From GCA-002733465 sp039969155 (lineage in GTDB: Bacteria > Pseudomonadota > Gammaproteobacteria > Enterobacterales > Kangiellaceae), in assembly GCA_039969155.1 (NCBI GenBank), contig JBDVOJ010000051.1, forward strand, positions 1 to 64,000: DNA of 64,000 bases, given 5' to 3'. Both the position numbers and the translations under genes were made by a program. This document shows, piece after piece, positions 10,129 to 18,216 of this stretch (its first letter is position 1; every line of letters begins with the position of its first letter). Below the pieces are notes generated by a model that had not been told where the DNA came from, searched no databases, and saw nothing but the letters and a program-made list of their open reading frames with translations.

Positions 10129-10869
10129 GTGTTAATACTTAAAGTGATATCACGACTGCTCGACTACCCTTCTCAAGCGATGTTTGACGCTTCAGAAGAA
10201 CTGATTGATGTTGTTGCACAGAGCCATTTAAACCAGCAGCATAAAACTCAGTTAATTAGTTTTGTTCAACAACTGACCAGTCGGGACCTTTATGACGCTC
10301 AAGAAAGCTACGATCTGTTATTTGATCGTGGCCGAGCTTTGTCGCTACTATTGTTTGAACATGTTCACGGAGAATCTCGTGATCGTGGTCAAGCGATGGT
10401 CAACCTTATGAACGTTTACAAATCGAAAGGTTTTGAAGTTCAGTCATCGCAGCTTCCTGATTATATTCCGCTTTATTTGGAGTTCTTGAGCGAGCAGGAT
10501 GAAATTTTTGCTGAAGAATGGCTCGGCGATATCGCTCATTTAATGACCATGTTGTCAGAGCGTTTGATTGAACGTGAGTGCTACTACTCTATCTTATTTG
10601 ATTCGTTAATCGAAATTTCTGGGATTGAAACTGATCGCAAAGAAATTAGCGAAACGGTTAAGCAAGAGCAGCGAGATGATACCATCGAAGCCATTGACAG
10701 AGAGTGGGAAGACAAGGAGATTAAATTTGACGACCCGATCCCATCAGGTGCTGGTTGTTCGTCAACCTCTGGTCTTCACCAATCAAACAATTCGTTAGAT
10801 CCCAATACAATACAACAAGTCCCCATTAAATGGCATGAGCAAGATGCAGCTCAAGTTTCAGGACTTTAA
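10129..10869 (+). CDS. narJ: nitrate reductase molybdenum cofactor assembly chaperone
   Basis: This 246-residue protein belongs to the TorD/NarJ chaperone family. The characteristic PDYIPLYLEFLS segment is near residue 110, the protein is helical and acidic, and its Ser/Asn-rich tail is typical of NarJ. It starts with GTG two bases after the narH stop, and a GGGAG lies within the end of narH, so translation is probably coupled. NarJ binds apo-NarG, allows Mo-cofactor insertion and membrane docking, and is not part of the final enzyme. Confidence 0.95.
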   Translation: MLILKVISRLLDYPSQAMFDASEELIDVVAQSHLNQQHKTQLISFVQQLTSRDLYDAQESYDLLFDRGRALSLLLFEHVHGESRDRGQAMVNLMNVYKSKGFEVQSSQLPDYIPLYLEFLSEQDEIFAEEWLGDIAHLMTMLSERLIERECYYSILFDSLIEISGIETDRKEISETVKQEQRDDTIEAIDREWEDKEIKFDDPIPSGAGCSSTSGLHQSNNSLDPNTIQQVPIKWHEQDAAQVSGL

Positions 10870-10880
10870 GGAGTCAAGCA

Positions 10881-11558
10881 ATGTCTAATATTAATAATTT
10901 ATTATTTGGAATTTATCCTTACGTCGCTATCCTCATTTGTATTGTGGTTAGCTGGATTCGGTTTGATCGAGAACCTTACACCTGGAAAGCAGATTCTAGT
11001 CAGATGCTTGATGGTAAAGGTTTTAGGATAGCGAGTAACTTATTTCATGTCGGTGTTATTTTTATCTTAATGGGTCACTTTGTTGGTCTATTAACACCAG
11101 AGTGGATTTACCATCATTTTATTTCCAGCCCTAACAAGCAACTTGTTGCTATGGTGAGTGGTGGCTTCTTTGGCATACTTTGTTTAATTGGTCTATTGAT
11201 GTTAATCAAACGTCGCTTAACCAACGATAGAGTCAAAGCCTCATCGAAATTTTCAGATATCGCGGTGTTGTTTATGCTTTTGATTCAATTAGTACTTGGA
11301 TTATTAACAATCGTCGTTTCTATGGATCACTTAGATGGTTCGGTAATGATAATGCTTGGTAACTGGGCGCAGTACATTGTTATCTTTAATCCTGCTGCTG
11401 CGGCTGCTTCGATTGAACCAGTGCACATTATCTATAAGTTACATGTATTTGTTGGTCTTTCCATGATATTGATGTTCCCATTTACCCGTTTGGTACACAT
11501 TATCAGTGTTCCGGTTTGGTATTTTGGTCGTAAATATCAAGTGGTTAGACAACGGTAA
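10881..11558 (+). CDS. narI: respiratory nitrate reductase gamma subunit (cytochrome b)
   Basis: This 225-residue membrane protein has about five transmembrane helices. The four haem-b ligands are visible as H56 and H66 in the second helix (FHVGVIFILMGHFVG) and H188 and H206 near the C-terminus (KLHVF...RLVHI), at nearly the same positions as in E. coli NarI. It oxidises quinol and anchors NarGH. A strong AAGGAG at 10868-10873 precedes the ATG. It ends the enzyme genes. A tandem repeat and a hairpin then separate it from ppiC. Confidence 0.97.
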   Translation: MSNINNLLFGIYPYVAILICIVVSWIRFDREPYTWKADSSQMLDGKGFRIASNLFHVGVIFILMGHFVGLLTPEWIYHHFISSPNKQLVAMVSGGFFGILCLIGLLMLIKRRLTNDRVKASSKFSDIAVLFMLLIQLVLGLLTIVVSMDHLDGSVMIMLGNWAQYIVIFNPAAAAASIEPVHIIYKLHVFVGLSMILMFPFTRLVHIISVPVWYFGRKYQVVRQR

Positions 11559-11573
11559 TTAATTGAATTTCGA

Positions 11574-11622
11574 CTAGCAACTAGCAACTAGCAACTAGCA
11601 ACTAGCAACTAGCAACTAGCAA
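11574..11622. repeat. 7-bp tandem repeat, 7 copies of CTAGCAA
   Basis: Seven perfect head-to-tail copies of the heptamer CTAGCAA are followed by a partial CTA. The array starts about 15 bases after the narI stop and lies 76 bases before ppiC. It is non-coding, so copy number would not change a frame, but it alters the intercistronic spacing. Perfect repetition suggests recent slippage. Confidence 0.95.
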
Positions 11623-11633
11623 CTAAGAAGACT

Positions 11634-11670
11634 GTGAAATATCTGGCCTACCTCAGAACAGATATTTCAC
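11634..11670. other. perfect 12-bp inverted repeat between narI and ppiC
   Basis: GTGAAATATCTG (11634-11645) is exactly repeated inverted as CAGATATTTCAC (11659-11670) around a 13-base loop. There is no following T-run. It may be an RNA-stabilising or attenuating hairpin that sets ppiC expression relative to narGHJI, or an operator. It begins 12 bases after the tandem heptamer array. Confidence 0.7.
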
Positions 11671-11697
11671 TAAAACTTATTAAAGGATCACTATATT

Positions 11698-12513
11698 ATG
11701 AGCGCTTGTTCCAGCAACCATGCAGAAGTAAAAGCACCTTCAGAACCGCTTCCAGTAATCACCGTTAATGGAAAGGTTATTGACGAAACTGAACTGGCTA
11801 ATGAATTACAATATCATCAGAATCCGAGTTTTGATATTGTCATCCAAAAAGCTGGTCAGGCTTTAGTGGTAAAAGAACTACTCATCGCAAAAGCAAAAGA
11901 ACTTGCTCTTTTCTCGGAAACAGATACAGAAGAACAAGTTCTACAAAAATTGATTGCCAGTGAAGTCACCGCTCAAGATCCGACGGAACAAGACTGTCTA
12001 AGATATTTTGAGAATAATACACAACGATTCACAACCGAGCCTTTGCTGGAAGCTGATCATATTTTGCTGGCTGCCGCAAAAGACGACATTCCGGGACGCG
12101 AAGTTGCTAAAAGAAAAGCCTTAGATATTATCGAACAGTTGAAAACAGACCCTTTGCTCTTCCCTACTTTGGCTAAGGAATTCTCTGCTTGCCCGTCTAA
12201 AGAAACCGGTGGCTCTTTAGGTCAACTCAGCAAAGGACAGACCGTTCCAGAGTTTGAAAAACAGATCAATCGTCTTTCAACTGGCATCGCCGAAAAACCA
12301 ATTGAATCTCGCTACGGTTTTCATGTGGTTAACATCACTCGCAAAATTGAAGGTAAAGCATTGGAGTATGATATGGTGGCCGATAAAGTTAAAGGCTACT
12401 TAACTCATAGAGCTTCGCATCTCGCAATTCAAGCTTATATTCAGGGATTAATAGAAGCGGCAGATATTCAGGGGATTAAGATGATGTTTGCGGAAGAGAA
12501 TATTCATATTTAG
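11698..12513 (+). CDS. ppiC: parvulin-type peptidyl-prolyl isomerase of the nar cluster
   Basis: This 271-residue protein has an N-terminal helical region and a parvulin rotamase domain (about 115-225), with the conserved blocks ADHILL, LAKEFSACPS-KETGGSLG, VPEFE and SRYGFHVVNI. It starts MSACSS, which resembles a lipobox, but no hydrophobic signal precedes it, so it is probably cytoplasmic. AAAGGA at 11682-11687 is well spaced to the ATG. A PpiC isomerase gene follows narGHJI in Pseudomonas and relatives and is thought to help mature nitrate reductase. The gene ends before a strong terminator that closes the operon. Confidence 0.9.
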   Translation: MSACSSNHAEVKAPSEPLPVITVNGKVIDETELANELQYHQNPSFDIVIQKAGQALVVKELLIAKAKELALFSETDTEEQVLQKLIASEVTAQDPTEQDCLRYFENNTQRFTTEPLLEADHILLAAAKDDIPGREVAKRKALDIIEQLKTDPLLFPTLAKEFSACPSKETGGSLGQLSKGQTVPEFEKQINRLSTGIAEKPIESRYGFHVVNITRKIEGKALEYDMVADKVKGYLTHRASHLAIQAYIQGLIEAADIQGIKMMFAEENIHI

Positions 12514-12548
12514 TAACTTGAAAATTACGAACAATTTGAGCTAACTAG

Positions 12549-12585
12549 AAGGTCATTTAACTGAGTAGTTAAATGACCTTTTTTT
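12549..12585 (+). terminator. rho-independent terminator of the nar operon
   Basis: AAGGTCATTTAACT (12549-12562) pairs perfectly with AGTTAAATGACCTT (12567-12580) around a 4-base loop, and a run of T follows. It lies about 35 bases after the ppiC stop. Confidence 0.93.
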
Positions 12586-12597
12586 GTTAAGTGAATC

Positions 12598-12879
12598 TTA
12601 TAGTTTTGCAGCATCTTTAACATCATATATGCAGTTCCAAGCTTCACCATTCGTATATTCATTTTCTAAGAACACCAATAATTGTTTCGCTTCTGCTTTA
12701 TTTAAGATGCTTGGCTCCCAATCTGATTCCGCATCATATCCATGCTCTAAAAAATACCACCAGTCAGCTTTAGATTTAAAGATAGATTCGGGAAGACCTA
12801 AACATAATAGTTTCTGGCCATGAAGCTTTTTCCACTTACTCCATTCCAAAGATGATTGCTTATCTTTTCGAAAGCTCAT
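12598..12879 (-). CDS. small hypothetical protein, cassette-like
   Basis: This 93-residue protein is rich in tryptophan and charged residues (EWSKWKKLHG, ADWWYF). I do not recognise a family, and there is no signal peptide or membrane segment. It lies on the minus strand and begins 18 bases after an attC-like site (12897-13014), as integron cassette genes typically do. Its far end abuts the nar terminator, and no attC is visible after it. The plus-strand frame over the same DNA is a shadow. Confidence 0.6.
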   Translation of the reverse strand: MSFRKDKQSSLEWSKWKKLHGQKLLCLGLPESIFKSKADWWYFLEHGYDAESDWEPSILNKAEAKQLLVFLENEYTNGEAWNCIYDVKDAAKL

Positions 12880-12896
12880 TTGCTAATTACTCTGTC

Positions 12897-13014
12897 ACTT
12901 AACGCCAAGTTCATGCGCATTTTTTGTGGAGCTTGTTTTTGGGTAAAATGGAGCGCTAGCGACTACCCAAAAACAAGCGGAGCAAAAATTGTCGCATGGA
13001 ACTTTTTGTTATGT
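12897..13014 (-). repeat. attC-like integron recombination site (isolated)
   Basis: Read on the minus strand, it starts with ACATAAC-AAAAAGTTC and ends GAACTTGGC-GTTAAGT, so the simple sites R'' and R' bracket a 118-base imperfect palindrome. The centre has a perfect 15-bp stem: GCTTGTTTTTGGGTA (12931-12945) with TACCCAAAAACAAGC (12964-12978). The outer arms pair AAGTTCATGCG with CGCATGGAACTT. This structure, with one gene ending just before it and another starting just after on the same strand, is what attC sites look like. No integrase is nearby. Confidence 0.8.
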
Positions 13015-13027
13015 TATTAACTCGGAG

Positions 13028-13633
13028 CTAATCTTCCGAAATAAATACTGACACATTCTCTAGTGATGCTATCTTATTATAAAAGTCAGTCAACTCTACA
13101 AAATAGTTTTCTACATAGTGATACTCACAGGACTCGCCAACCTTATATATACCAAGTTCCGCCATTTTCTCCACATCAAAATTACCTTTTAACTCGTCCA
13201 GTCTAAAACCACTGCAGAACACCAAGCATTTTTCAATAAATCCAGAAGAAGATACTCTTACTCGAACTCCTTGCGTCGCTCTTAGGTGATCCGAAAATAC
13301 TTTTTCACCTTTAACAATACGAAAAGGTAAAGTCTGCTCAAGTTCAGAATACCCATTCGATTTAGCATAAGAATCCGGGTTTAACAAATATATCAATGCA
13401 TCGTGCATTCTTGAGGCGGGTCTATAATTCCATGTTCCGATTTCCGGGTACTCACTATATAGCTCCCTTACAGGGGAAAATTCACGCTCATTAAAATAAT
13501 ATTTATTCTCTAACCCCTTAGCGAAAGCTATCACGGGATAAAATACATCTTCAGCGAATTCCGGATCGTCATATGCTTTCTGTATCAGGGCCGAACTTTC
13601 TGGAACCCCTTGGTATGAACAATCAAATCCCAT
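13028..13633 (-). CDS. hypothetical protein in attC-linked cassette
   Basis: This 201-residue soluble protein starts MGFDCSYQGVPE. I do not recognise the family, and there is no signal peptide or membrane segment. The protein is acidic, with a central basic patch (RATQGVRVRV) and a C-terminal aromatic segment (YHYVENYFVELTDFY). It ends 14 bases before an attC-like site and runs in the same direction as the gene beyond it. It therefore looks like a captured integron cassette rather than part of the respiratory cluster. Its ORF is intact with a plausible GAG-type ribosome-binding site. Confidence 0.75.
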   Translation of the reverse strand: MGFDCSYQGVPESSALIQKAYDDPEFAEDVFYPVIAFAKGLENKYYFNEREFSPVRELYSEYPEIGTWNYRPASRMHDALIYLLNPDSYAKSNGYSELEQTLPFRIVKGEKVFSDHLRATQGVRVRVSSSGFIEKCLVFCSGFRLDELKGNFDVEKMAELGIYKVGESCEYHYVENYFVELTDFYNKIASLENVSVFISED

Positions 13634-14116
13634 ATCAACACTCTCAAATCACGGAAACTTTTTGGTAGCTGGCGAACATAACTAAGTATTATACGCGCAA
13701 AAGCTATATATACGCGCTTGTTAAAACCTGATTAAACGTGATTTCTAGCTATAAATCAATAACTTGAGCTAAATTGAGAACAACGTCACCGGATAAAATC
13801 AACATTTATTCTATATATATATACCCGAAACTGCATCAAAATTATTCCATATATTTCAATGTCTTACTAAGTTCACCGACTACATATACAGATTATACGA
13901 GTCCCAAAGTGCCGTTGAAATTCACTCAGGAAAATTAATCATTTTTACGTTTGATAGTTCTTTATAACCAGCTGTCAATATTTAAAATACTATCGTTCGA
14001 ATTAATAACTGGACAATGACACTACTTGGCTACTTAGATTGGCTTACTACAAATAAAAAAGCCCCTTATTAAAAATCAATAAGGGGCTAAAGGTAGAAAC
14101 TAAAAAGGATTTTTTC
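13634..14116. other. intergenic region without recognised genes
   Basis: This AT-rich stretch lies between the cassette gene and the porin terminator. It contains a TATATATATATA run near 13816 and a short attC-resembling segment (13677-13726) that I rate as unproven. No ORF of note or RNA gene is apparent. Confidence 0.6.
14051..14088 (-). terminator. rho-independent terminator of the porin gene
   Basis: On the minus strand, AGCCCCTTATT (14078-14088) pairs with AATAAGGGGCT (14060-14070), followed by TTTTTTATTT. It lies about 30 bases after the porin stop. Confidence 0.92.
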
Positions 14117-15313
14117 TTAAAGTTTGTATGTCAACATCAACCAAAATTTATCTCTAGATGAATAAGTTGCATTATCGCTATCAAAACTAGCAAACTTAAT
14201 TAAACCAGAAAGGTTTTTATTGATTTTTTTGGATACCACAAAGTCTAACTCAGTTCCTAAATCAACGCCGCCTTCATCAGTTGAGAAGTCATGGTAAACC
14301 GCTTTAAAATTGTACCCGTTTACTTTGTATGATGCGTTCAAGTAAGTATCTTCAATACCTGCTGCAGGTGTTGCTAAGAAAACATCAGCCCAGCCTTGGA
14401 ATTTATGCAAAGTTGCTAGAGAAGTAGTGAATGCTTGACCTCCATCGAGGTCTCCACCTAATACTTCTAAACCAGCGCCAAAGGTAAAGTTTCCAGTATT
14501 ATAATTACCTTCTGCTAAATAATAGTTTGCGTCATAACTATTTGGATTGTCACCGGCATCAGACTGAGAAGCAAACTCTAGGTTGTAAGCGAAAGCTCCT
14601 GTTTTACCAGCATAACGAACACCCATGGTGTTGTTAGAAAGTGCAACGGCATCTTCGTTATCAATAGAGAAGTAATAACCGGATAGTTTTCCGTCGCCTA
14701 GTTTATAGTCAAAGTTTAACAAATGAGTATTGTGGGTGTGATCACCACCAGCAACAGTTTCGCCGAATATTCTATTAACGTTAAAAATATAGGCGTAATT
14801 AAAACTTAAATCTTGAGAGAACTTTGTATTAACCGATAAACTATCATATGTTTGCTCGTTTTGTCTCCAACCGACTCCACCGACAAATCGCTGGTTACCT
14901 ATTAGAATTCTTTGGCGACCTGCCGCGACTTTGGTGTCTCCGCTAGTAAAGCGCAAGTAGCCCTGATTCAATTCTGTACCAACCGGATCAGCAATGACTG
15001 GATATTGACCATTATTGGGTGTGGTTCCTGCCCCACCGTTGTAATCATCCATTCCTAATTCTGTGACATCATCAAATTCAAAAACCGTATCAAAGCTATC
15101 AGACCATTTAGTTTTAATAGTTGCTCTTGTTCTTACTGTTGATGCTTCTGCATCTTCTGAAAAGTTGTCTTGATCAACCGTTTCGATTCGATAACGAAAA
15201 CTTAAATCTACCGTGCTGCTAACTCCGTCTTTTTTGTCTTCAGCATAAGCACTAAATGATAGAGCGCTTAATACACTCATGGCTAACATACTTTTCTTAA
15301 ATTGAGATTTCAT
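14117..15313 (-). CDS. outer-membrane porin (alginate-export/OprB-like beta-barrel)
   Basis: The 398-residue protein has a clear signal peptide, cleaved after about residue 24 (FSAYA/ED). Alternating polar/aromatic beta-strands follow throughout, with Gly/Asn/Asp-rich loops and a terminal strand ending FWLMLTYKL. It resembles alginate-export-type or short-chain porins that are common in Shewanella and other marine gammaproteobacteria. The substrate is not evident. An FNR box lies 122-135 bases upstream of its start, and it is divergent from moaA, so a role in anaerobic solute (perhaps anion/nitrate) passage is an inference from context. Confidence 0.8.
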   Translation of the reverse strand: MKSQFKKSMLAMSVLSALSFSAYAEDKKDGVSSTVDLSFRYRIETVDQDNFSEDAEASTVRTRATIKTKWSDSFDTVFEFDDVTELGMDDYNGGAGTTPNNGQYPVIADPVGTELNQGYLRFTSGDTKVAAGRQRILIGNQRFVGGVGWRQNEQTYDSLSVNTKFSQDLSFNYAYIFNVNRIFGETVAGGDHTHNTHLLNFDYKLGDGKLSGYYFSIDNEDAVALSNNTMGVRYAGKTGAFAYNLEFASQSDAGDNPNSYDANYYLAEGNYNTGNFTFGAGLEVLGGDLDGGQAFTTSLATLHKFQGWADVFLATPAAGIEDTYLNASYKVNGYNFKAVYHDFSTDEGGVDLGTELDFVVSKKINKNLSGLIKFASFDSDNATYSSRDKFWLMLTYKL

Positions 15314-15434
15314 CTACTTATCCCCTTATCAGGATCTTGAGTTAACTTTTTGTTAAAAAATTAATGCGATTTTGGTTGTTAATTACACTCTTATTCGGTG
15401 CAGGTATAAGGTACGCTTTTGAGTGATTTCGACC

Positions 15435-15448
15435 TTGATCTAAATCAA
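15435..15448. promoter_or_regulatory. FNR box upstream of the porin
   Basis: TTGATCTAAATCAA is a perfect TTGAT-N4-ATCAA match in the porin/moaA divergent region. It is closer to the porin start (15313) than to moaA (15855). The 90-residue minus-strand frame across this region is not credible as a gene. Confidence 0.85.
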
Positions 15449-15600
15449 CAATTTCTAGTACTGATTGTCTCTTTTTAACAACCGACAAACTAGATGTTGT
15501 CGGTTTCATATTGTTGCTTAATGCTAAGTATTCCTGCAATCCCCTATTCGAGATTTTGATGGCATATTCAGTTATTCGAATTAACATGATGTAACACAAA

Positions 15601-15614
15601 GTGACCCAGATCAT
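15601..15614. promoter_or_regulatory. degenerate FNR-like site upstream of moaA leader
   Basis: GTGACCCAGATCAT matches 7 of 10 consensus positions. It lies about 90-100 bases before the riboswitch-like leader of moaA, where an activator site for moaA would be expected. The position supports function more than the match does. Confidence 0.45.
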
Positions 15615-15701
15615 GCTATCAAAATTGTGAATTACCGCTTAATATTGTAGTATTCAGTCTCTACGAAATAGTTTTCCGTAAAGGACGATATTTCAACCAC
15701 A

Positions 15702-15844
15702 AACTCCGAGCATAGCAAAGCTAAGTTGGTTGTACCGCTATCTTATTGGTATAACAATAGGTTTACTATGCCGCAGTCACTCTTGTTAAGTGCCTGCCAG
15801 GGCTAGACTAGAAATAGGCTAGCCTCCCGTATTTGGAAAGGAGC
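15702..15844 (+). promoter_or_regulatory. molybdenum-cofactor (Moco) riboswitch in the moaA leader
   Basis: The leader keeps the most recognisable 3' part of the E. coli moaA Moco RNA. GCCAGGGC is followed by a hairpin (GGCTAG...CTAGCC), then GCCTCCCGTATTTGGAAAGG. A 5' ACTCC (15703-15707) can pair with GGAG at 15840-15843 to close the element. That closing GGAG belongs to the moaA ribosome-binding site (AAGGAG, 15838-15843, 11 bases before the GTG), so ligand binding would hide translation initiation. I recognise the motif from memory. A covariance-model hit would confirm it. Confidence 0.85.
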
Positions 15845-15854
15845 AAAATACAAA

Positions 15855-16850
15855 GTGAATTCTAAGCCAATACAAGAGTTGGTCGATCCCCATGGTCGAC
15901 GATTCCCTTACCTTCGACTGTCCTTAACTGACATCTGTAATTACTCCTGTGATTATTGTTTGCCCGATGGGTATCAATGTGACAGTGCTAAGCAGTTTCT
16001 GACAACTCATGAGATTAAGAATATTGTGGCTGCTTTTGCCGATATGGGAACTCACAAAATTCGACTAACTGGCGGAGAGCCAACCATTAGAAAAGACTTT
16101 TTGGAATGCCTGCAAATCGTTAGTAACACACACGGAATTGATCAGGTCGCATTAACCACTAATGGCTACAAACTAGAACAAAACATCACTCAATGGGTTA
16201 ATGCAGGACTAACCCATTTAAACGTGAGTGTTGATACCTTAGATACCCAACTTTTTCATAGTTTAACTGGCCATAATCGCCTGGAAGAAATCCTTAGAGG
16301 AGTAGATAAGGCGTTAACATTACCGTTAAAACGAGTAAAGCTTAATGCGGTTTTATTGAAAAATGTCAATAGCCATCAATTCGATCAATATATCGATTTG
16401 TTAAAGCATAGACCCATTAGCATTCGATTTATCGAGCTGATGCAAACCGGTGACAATTTAGACTATTTCAACAAGTACCATGTCAGTGCACAAGTTTTGA
16501 AGAACTATCTATTTGAAAATGGTTGGACAGAAAAAATCAGAGATGTCTCGGCAGGACCTGCAATTGAGTATGTACATGCCGATTACCAAGGAAGTTTTGG
16601 TGTGATAGCTCCCTATTCAAAAGATTTTTGCGATACTTGTAACCGACTTAGAATGTCATCTACTGGCGATTTTCATCTCTGCTTATTTGGTGACAAAGGC
16701 TATTCTATCCGAGATTTAGCGCAATCCAGCGATCAGCAAGAAGCACTAATGAATCAACTTCAAGATCTTTTACAACTCAAGCGAAAGACTCATTTCTTGC
16801 ATGACAATGATACTGGCATTACACCCAATCTATCTTCGATCGGTGGTTGA
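15855..16850 (+). CDS. moaA: GTP 3',8-cyclase, first step of molybdopterin synthesis
   Basis: This 331-residue radical-SAM enzyme converts GTP to 3',8-cH2GTP. The SAM cluster is C28-x3-C32-x2-C35 (CNYSCDYC), GGEP is at 73-76, and the second cluster is C259, C262 and C276 near the C-terminus. The protein ends in the essential Gly-Gly (SSIGG). The start is GTG, preceded by AAGGAG, which lies inside the riboswitch-like leader, so synthesis is probably repressed when cofactor is sufficient. moeA follows after 51 bases. No moaB/C/D/E occur in the window and must be elsewhere. Confidence 0.95.
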   Translation: MNSKPIQELVDPHGRRFPYLRLSLTDICNYSCDYCLPDGYQCDSAKQFLTTHEIKNIVAAFADMGTHKIRLTGGEPTIRKDFLECLQIVSNTHGIDQVALTTNGYKLEQNITQWVNAGLTHLNVSVDTLDTQLFHSLTGHNRLEEILRGVDKALTLPLKRVKLNAVLLKNVNSHQFDQYIDLLKHRPISIRFIELMQTGDNLDYFNKYHVSAQVLKNYLFENGWTEKIRDVSAGPAIEYVHADYQGSFGVIAPYSKDFCDTCNRLRMSSTGDFHLCLFGDKGYSIRDLAQSSDQQEALMNQLQDLLQLKRKTHFLHDNDTGITPNLSSIGG

Positions 16851-16901
16851 TATCACCAATCAAGTCATAATTAGAATATTTACCCTAGAAAGAGATGACC
16901 G

Positions 16902-18173
16902 ATGAACGATAATCAGTCCAACTATACCAATCACTATATGATCTCATTTCAAGCAGCGCTTGATCTTATTTCACAGCATCGAAAAGAATTAACAGAAGAA
17001 GAAATCGACACCAATGTATCTAAGGGCAGAATCTTAGCCGAAGACATATTCTCGCCGGTAGAAATTCCTCCGTTTAATAACTCAGCAATGGATGGTTATG
17101 CGGTAAATCATAATGACTTAAAGGGCGCAACAAAAGACTGCCCTATTCGACTGCAGCTCGCTGGGTTAACTGCAGCTGGGGATGCTCCTTCTTCGAGTTC
17201 TGATTGCTCAGGAACGGCTTGGAAAATTATGACCGGTGCCGCGGTACCGAGTGGATATGATTCGATTATACCTGTTGAAAATACCGAACTTAGTGATGAT
17301 GGAATAACCGTTAAGTGTTTTTCCCAGCCCAAACCAAACGCACATATAAGAACGAGTGGAGAAGACTTTTCCAAAGGGAGTTTAGTCTTACAAAAACAAA
17401 GAATTATCAATTCAAATCGAATTATGGCACTAGCTTCACTTGGGGTAGATAAAATCAAAGTCAAAAAACTTGCTAAAGTAGTTGTTTTTTCAACCGGCAA
17501 AGAACTGGTTGATGACCTTAAACAAGACTTGAAACCTGGTCAAATATACAACTCAAATATGCCCTACATATTAGAGTTTCTCGCAGAGCTTCCAGTTGAC
17601 TGTTATAACGCGGGCACCAACTATGATGATGTAGCCGCCTATGAAACAGCGCTTAAGGAACAACTAAATAATAACGCCGATCTCATCATTAGTACTGGCG
17701 CCGTATCAATGGGTGACTTTGACTTTATTCCTCAAACTATTATTAAGATGGGTGGAGAGATTATATTTCATAAAGCTCGTATTAGACCTGGCAAGCCGAT
17801 CCTTTTCGCTAAGTTTCCTAATGGAACCTTTTATTTTGGCTTACCCGGTAATCCGATATCTGCGGCCATCGGGTTACGCTTTTTTGTGACCCATATTCTT
17901 AACCAACTAATGGGCTTACCGAGCGAATCACCCATAAAAAGTAAGTTATTGGAAAGCCGAAATAAAAAACAAGGCTTCACCAATATTCTTAAAGCTAACA
18001 ACCAAACCAACCAATCCGCCAGCCTTGAGACGACCATTCTAAACGGCCAAGAATCGTTTAAAATACACCCATTAATTGATGCCAATGGTTGGGCTGTTTT
18101 AGAAGAAAGCATGAGTGAAGTTAATCAAGGTAATATCATTGACTTTTATCCTTCTAACCTTATCTATGACTAG
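16902..18173 (+). CDS. moeA: molybdopterin molybdenumtransferase
   Basis: This 423-residue MoeA inserts molybdate into adenylated molybdopterin. Family landmarks are PPFNNSAMDGYAV (near 60), MTGAAVPSGYDSIIPVE, STGKEL, the GAVSMGDFDF loop and KPILFAKF...GLPGNPISA in the central domain. Length is normal (about 410). It follows moaA on the same strand, probably in the same transcript, giving a moaA-moeA pair controlled by the Moco leader. Confidence 0.95.
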   Translation: MNDNQSNYTNHYMISFQAALDLISQHRKELTEEEIDTNVSKGRILAEDIFSPVEIPPFNNSAMDGYAVNHNDLKGATKDCPIRLQLAGLTAAGDAPSSSSDCSGTAWKIMTGAAVPSGYDSIIPVENTELSDDGITVKCFSQPKPNAHIRTSGEDFSKGSLVLQKQRIINSNRIMALASLGVDKIKVKKLAKVVVFSTGKELVDDLKQDLKPGQIYNSNMPYILEFLAELPVDCYNAGTNYDDVAAYETALKEQLNNNADLIISTGAVSMGDFDFIPQTIIKMGGEIIFHKARIRPGKPILFAKFPNGTFYFGLPGNPISAAIGLRFFVTHILNQLMGLPSESPIKSKLLESRNKKQGFTNILKANNQTNQSASLETTILNGQESFKIHPLIDANGWAVLEESMSEVNQGNIIDFYPSNLIYD

Positions 18174-18216
18174 CTAATAGAACTTTAACGAATCAATATC
18201 GCTTTCAGGATAGGAA

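Noticed and set aside
11574..11625. CRISPR array at the tandem repeat
   Set aside because: Units are 7 bp, head to tail with no spacers. This is a simple tandem repeat, not CRISPR, and no cas genes are present.
12584..12823. Plus-strand 79-residue frame opposite the 93-residue cassette gene
   Set aside because: It is a shadow. The minus-strand frame starts after an attC and runs in the cassette direction.
13677..13726. Short attC-like segment upstream of the cassette gene at 13028-13633 (minus-strand TTTTAAC ... GTTATGT)
   Set aside because: The ends resemble R'' and R', but it is only 50 bases and its inner pairing is mostly a direct GCGCGTATA repeat. I would need a covariance-model hit before listing it.
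15342..15614. 90-residue minus-strand frame upstream of the porin
   Set aside because: It overlaps the divergent regulatory region with FNR boxes, and the residues have no recognisable domain.
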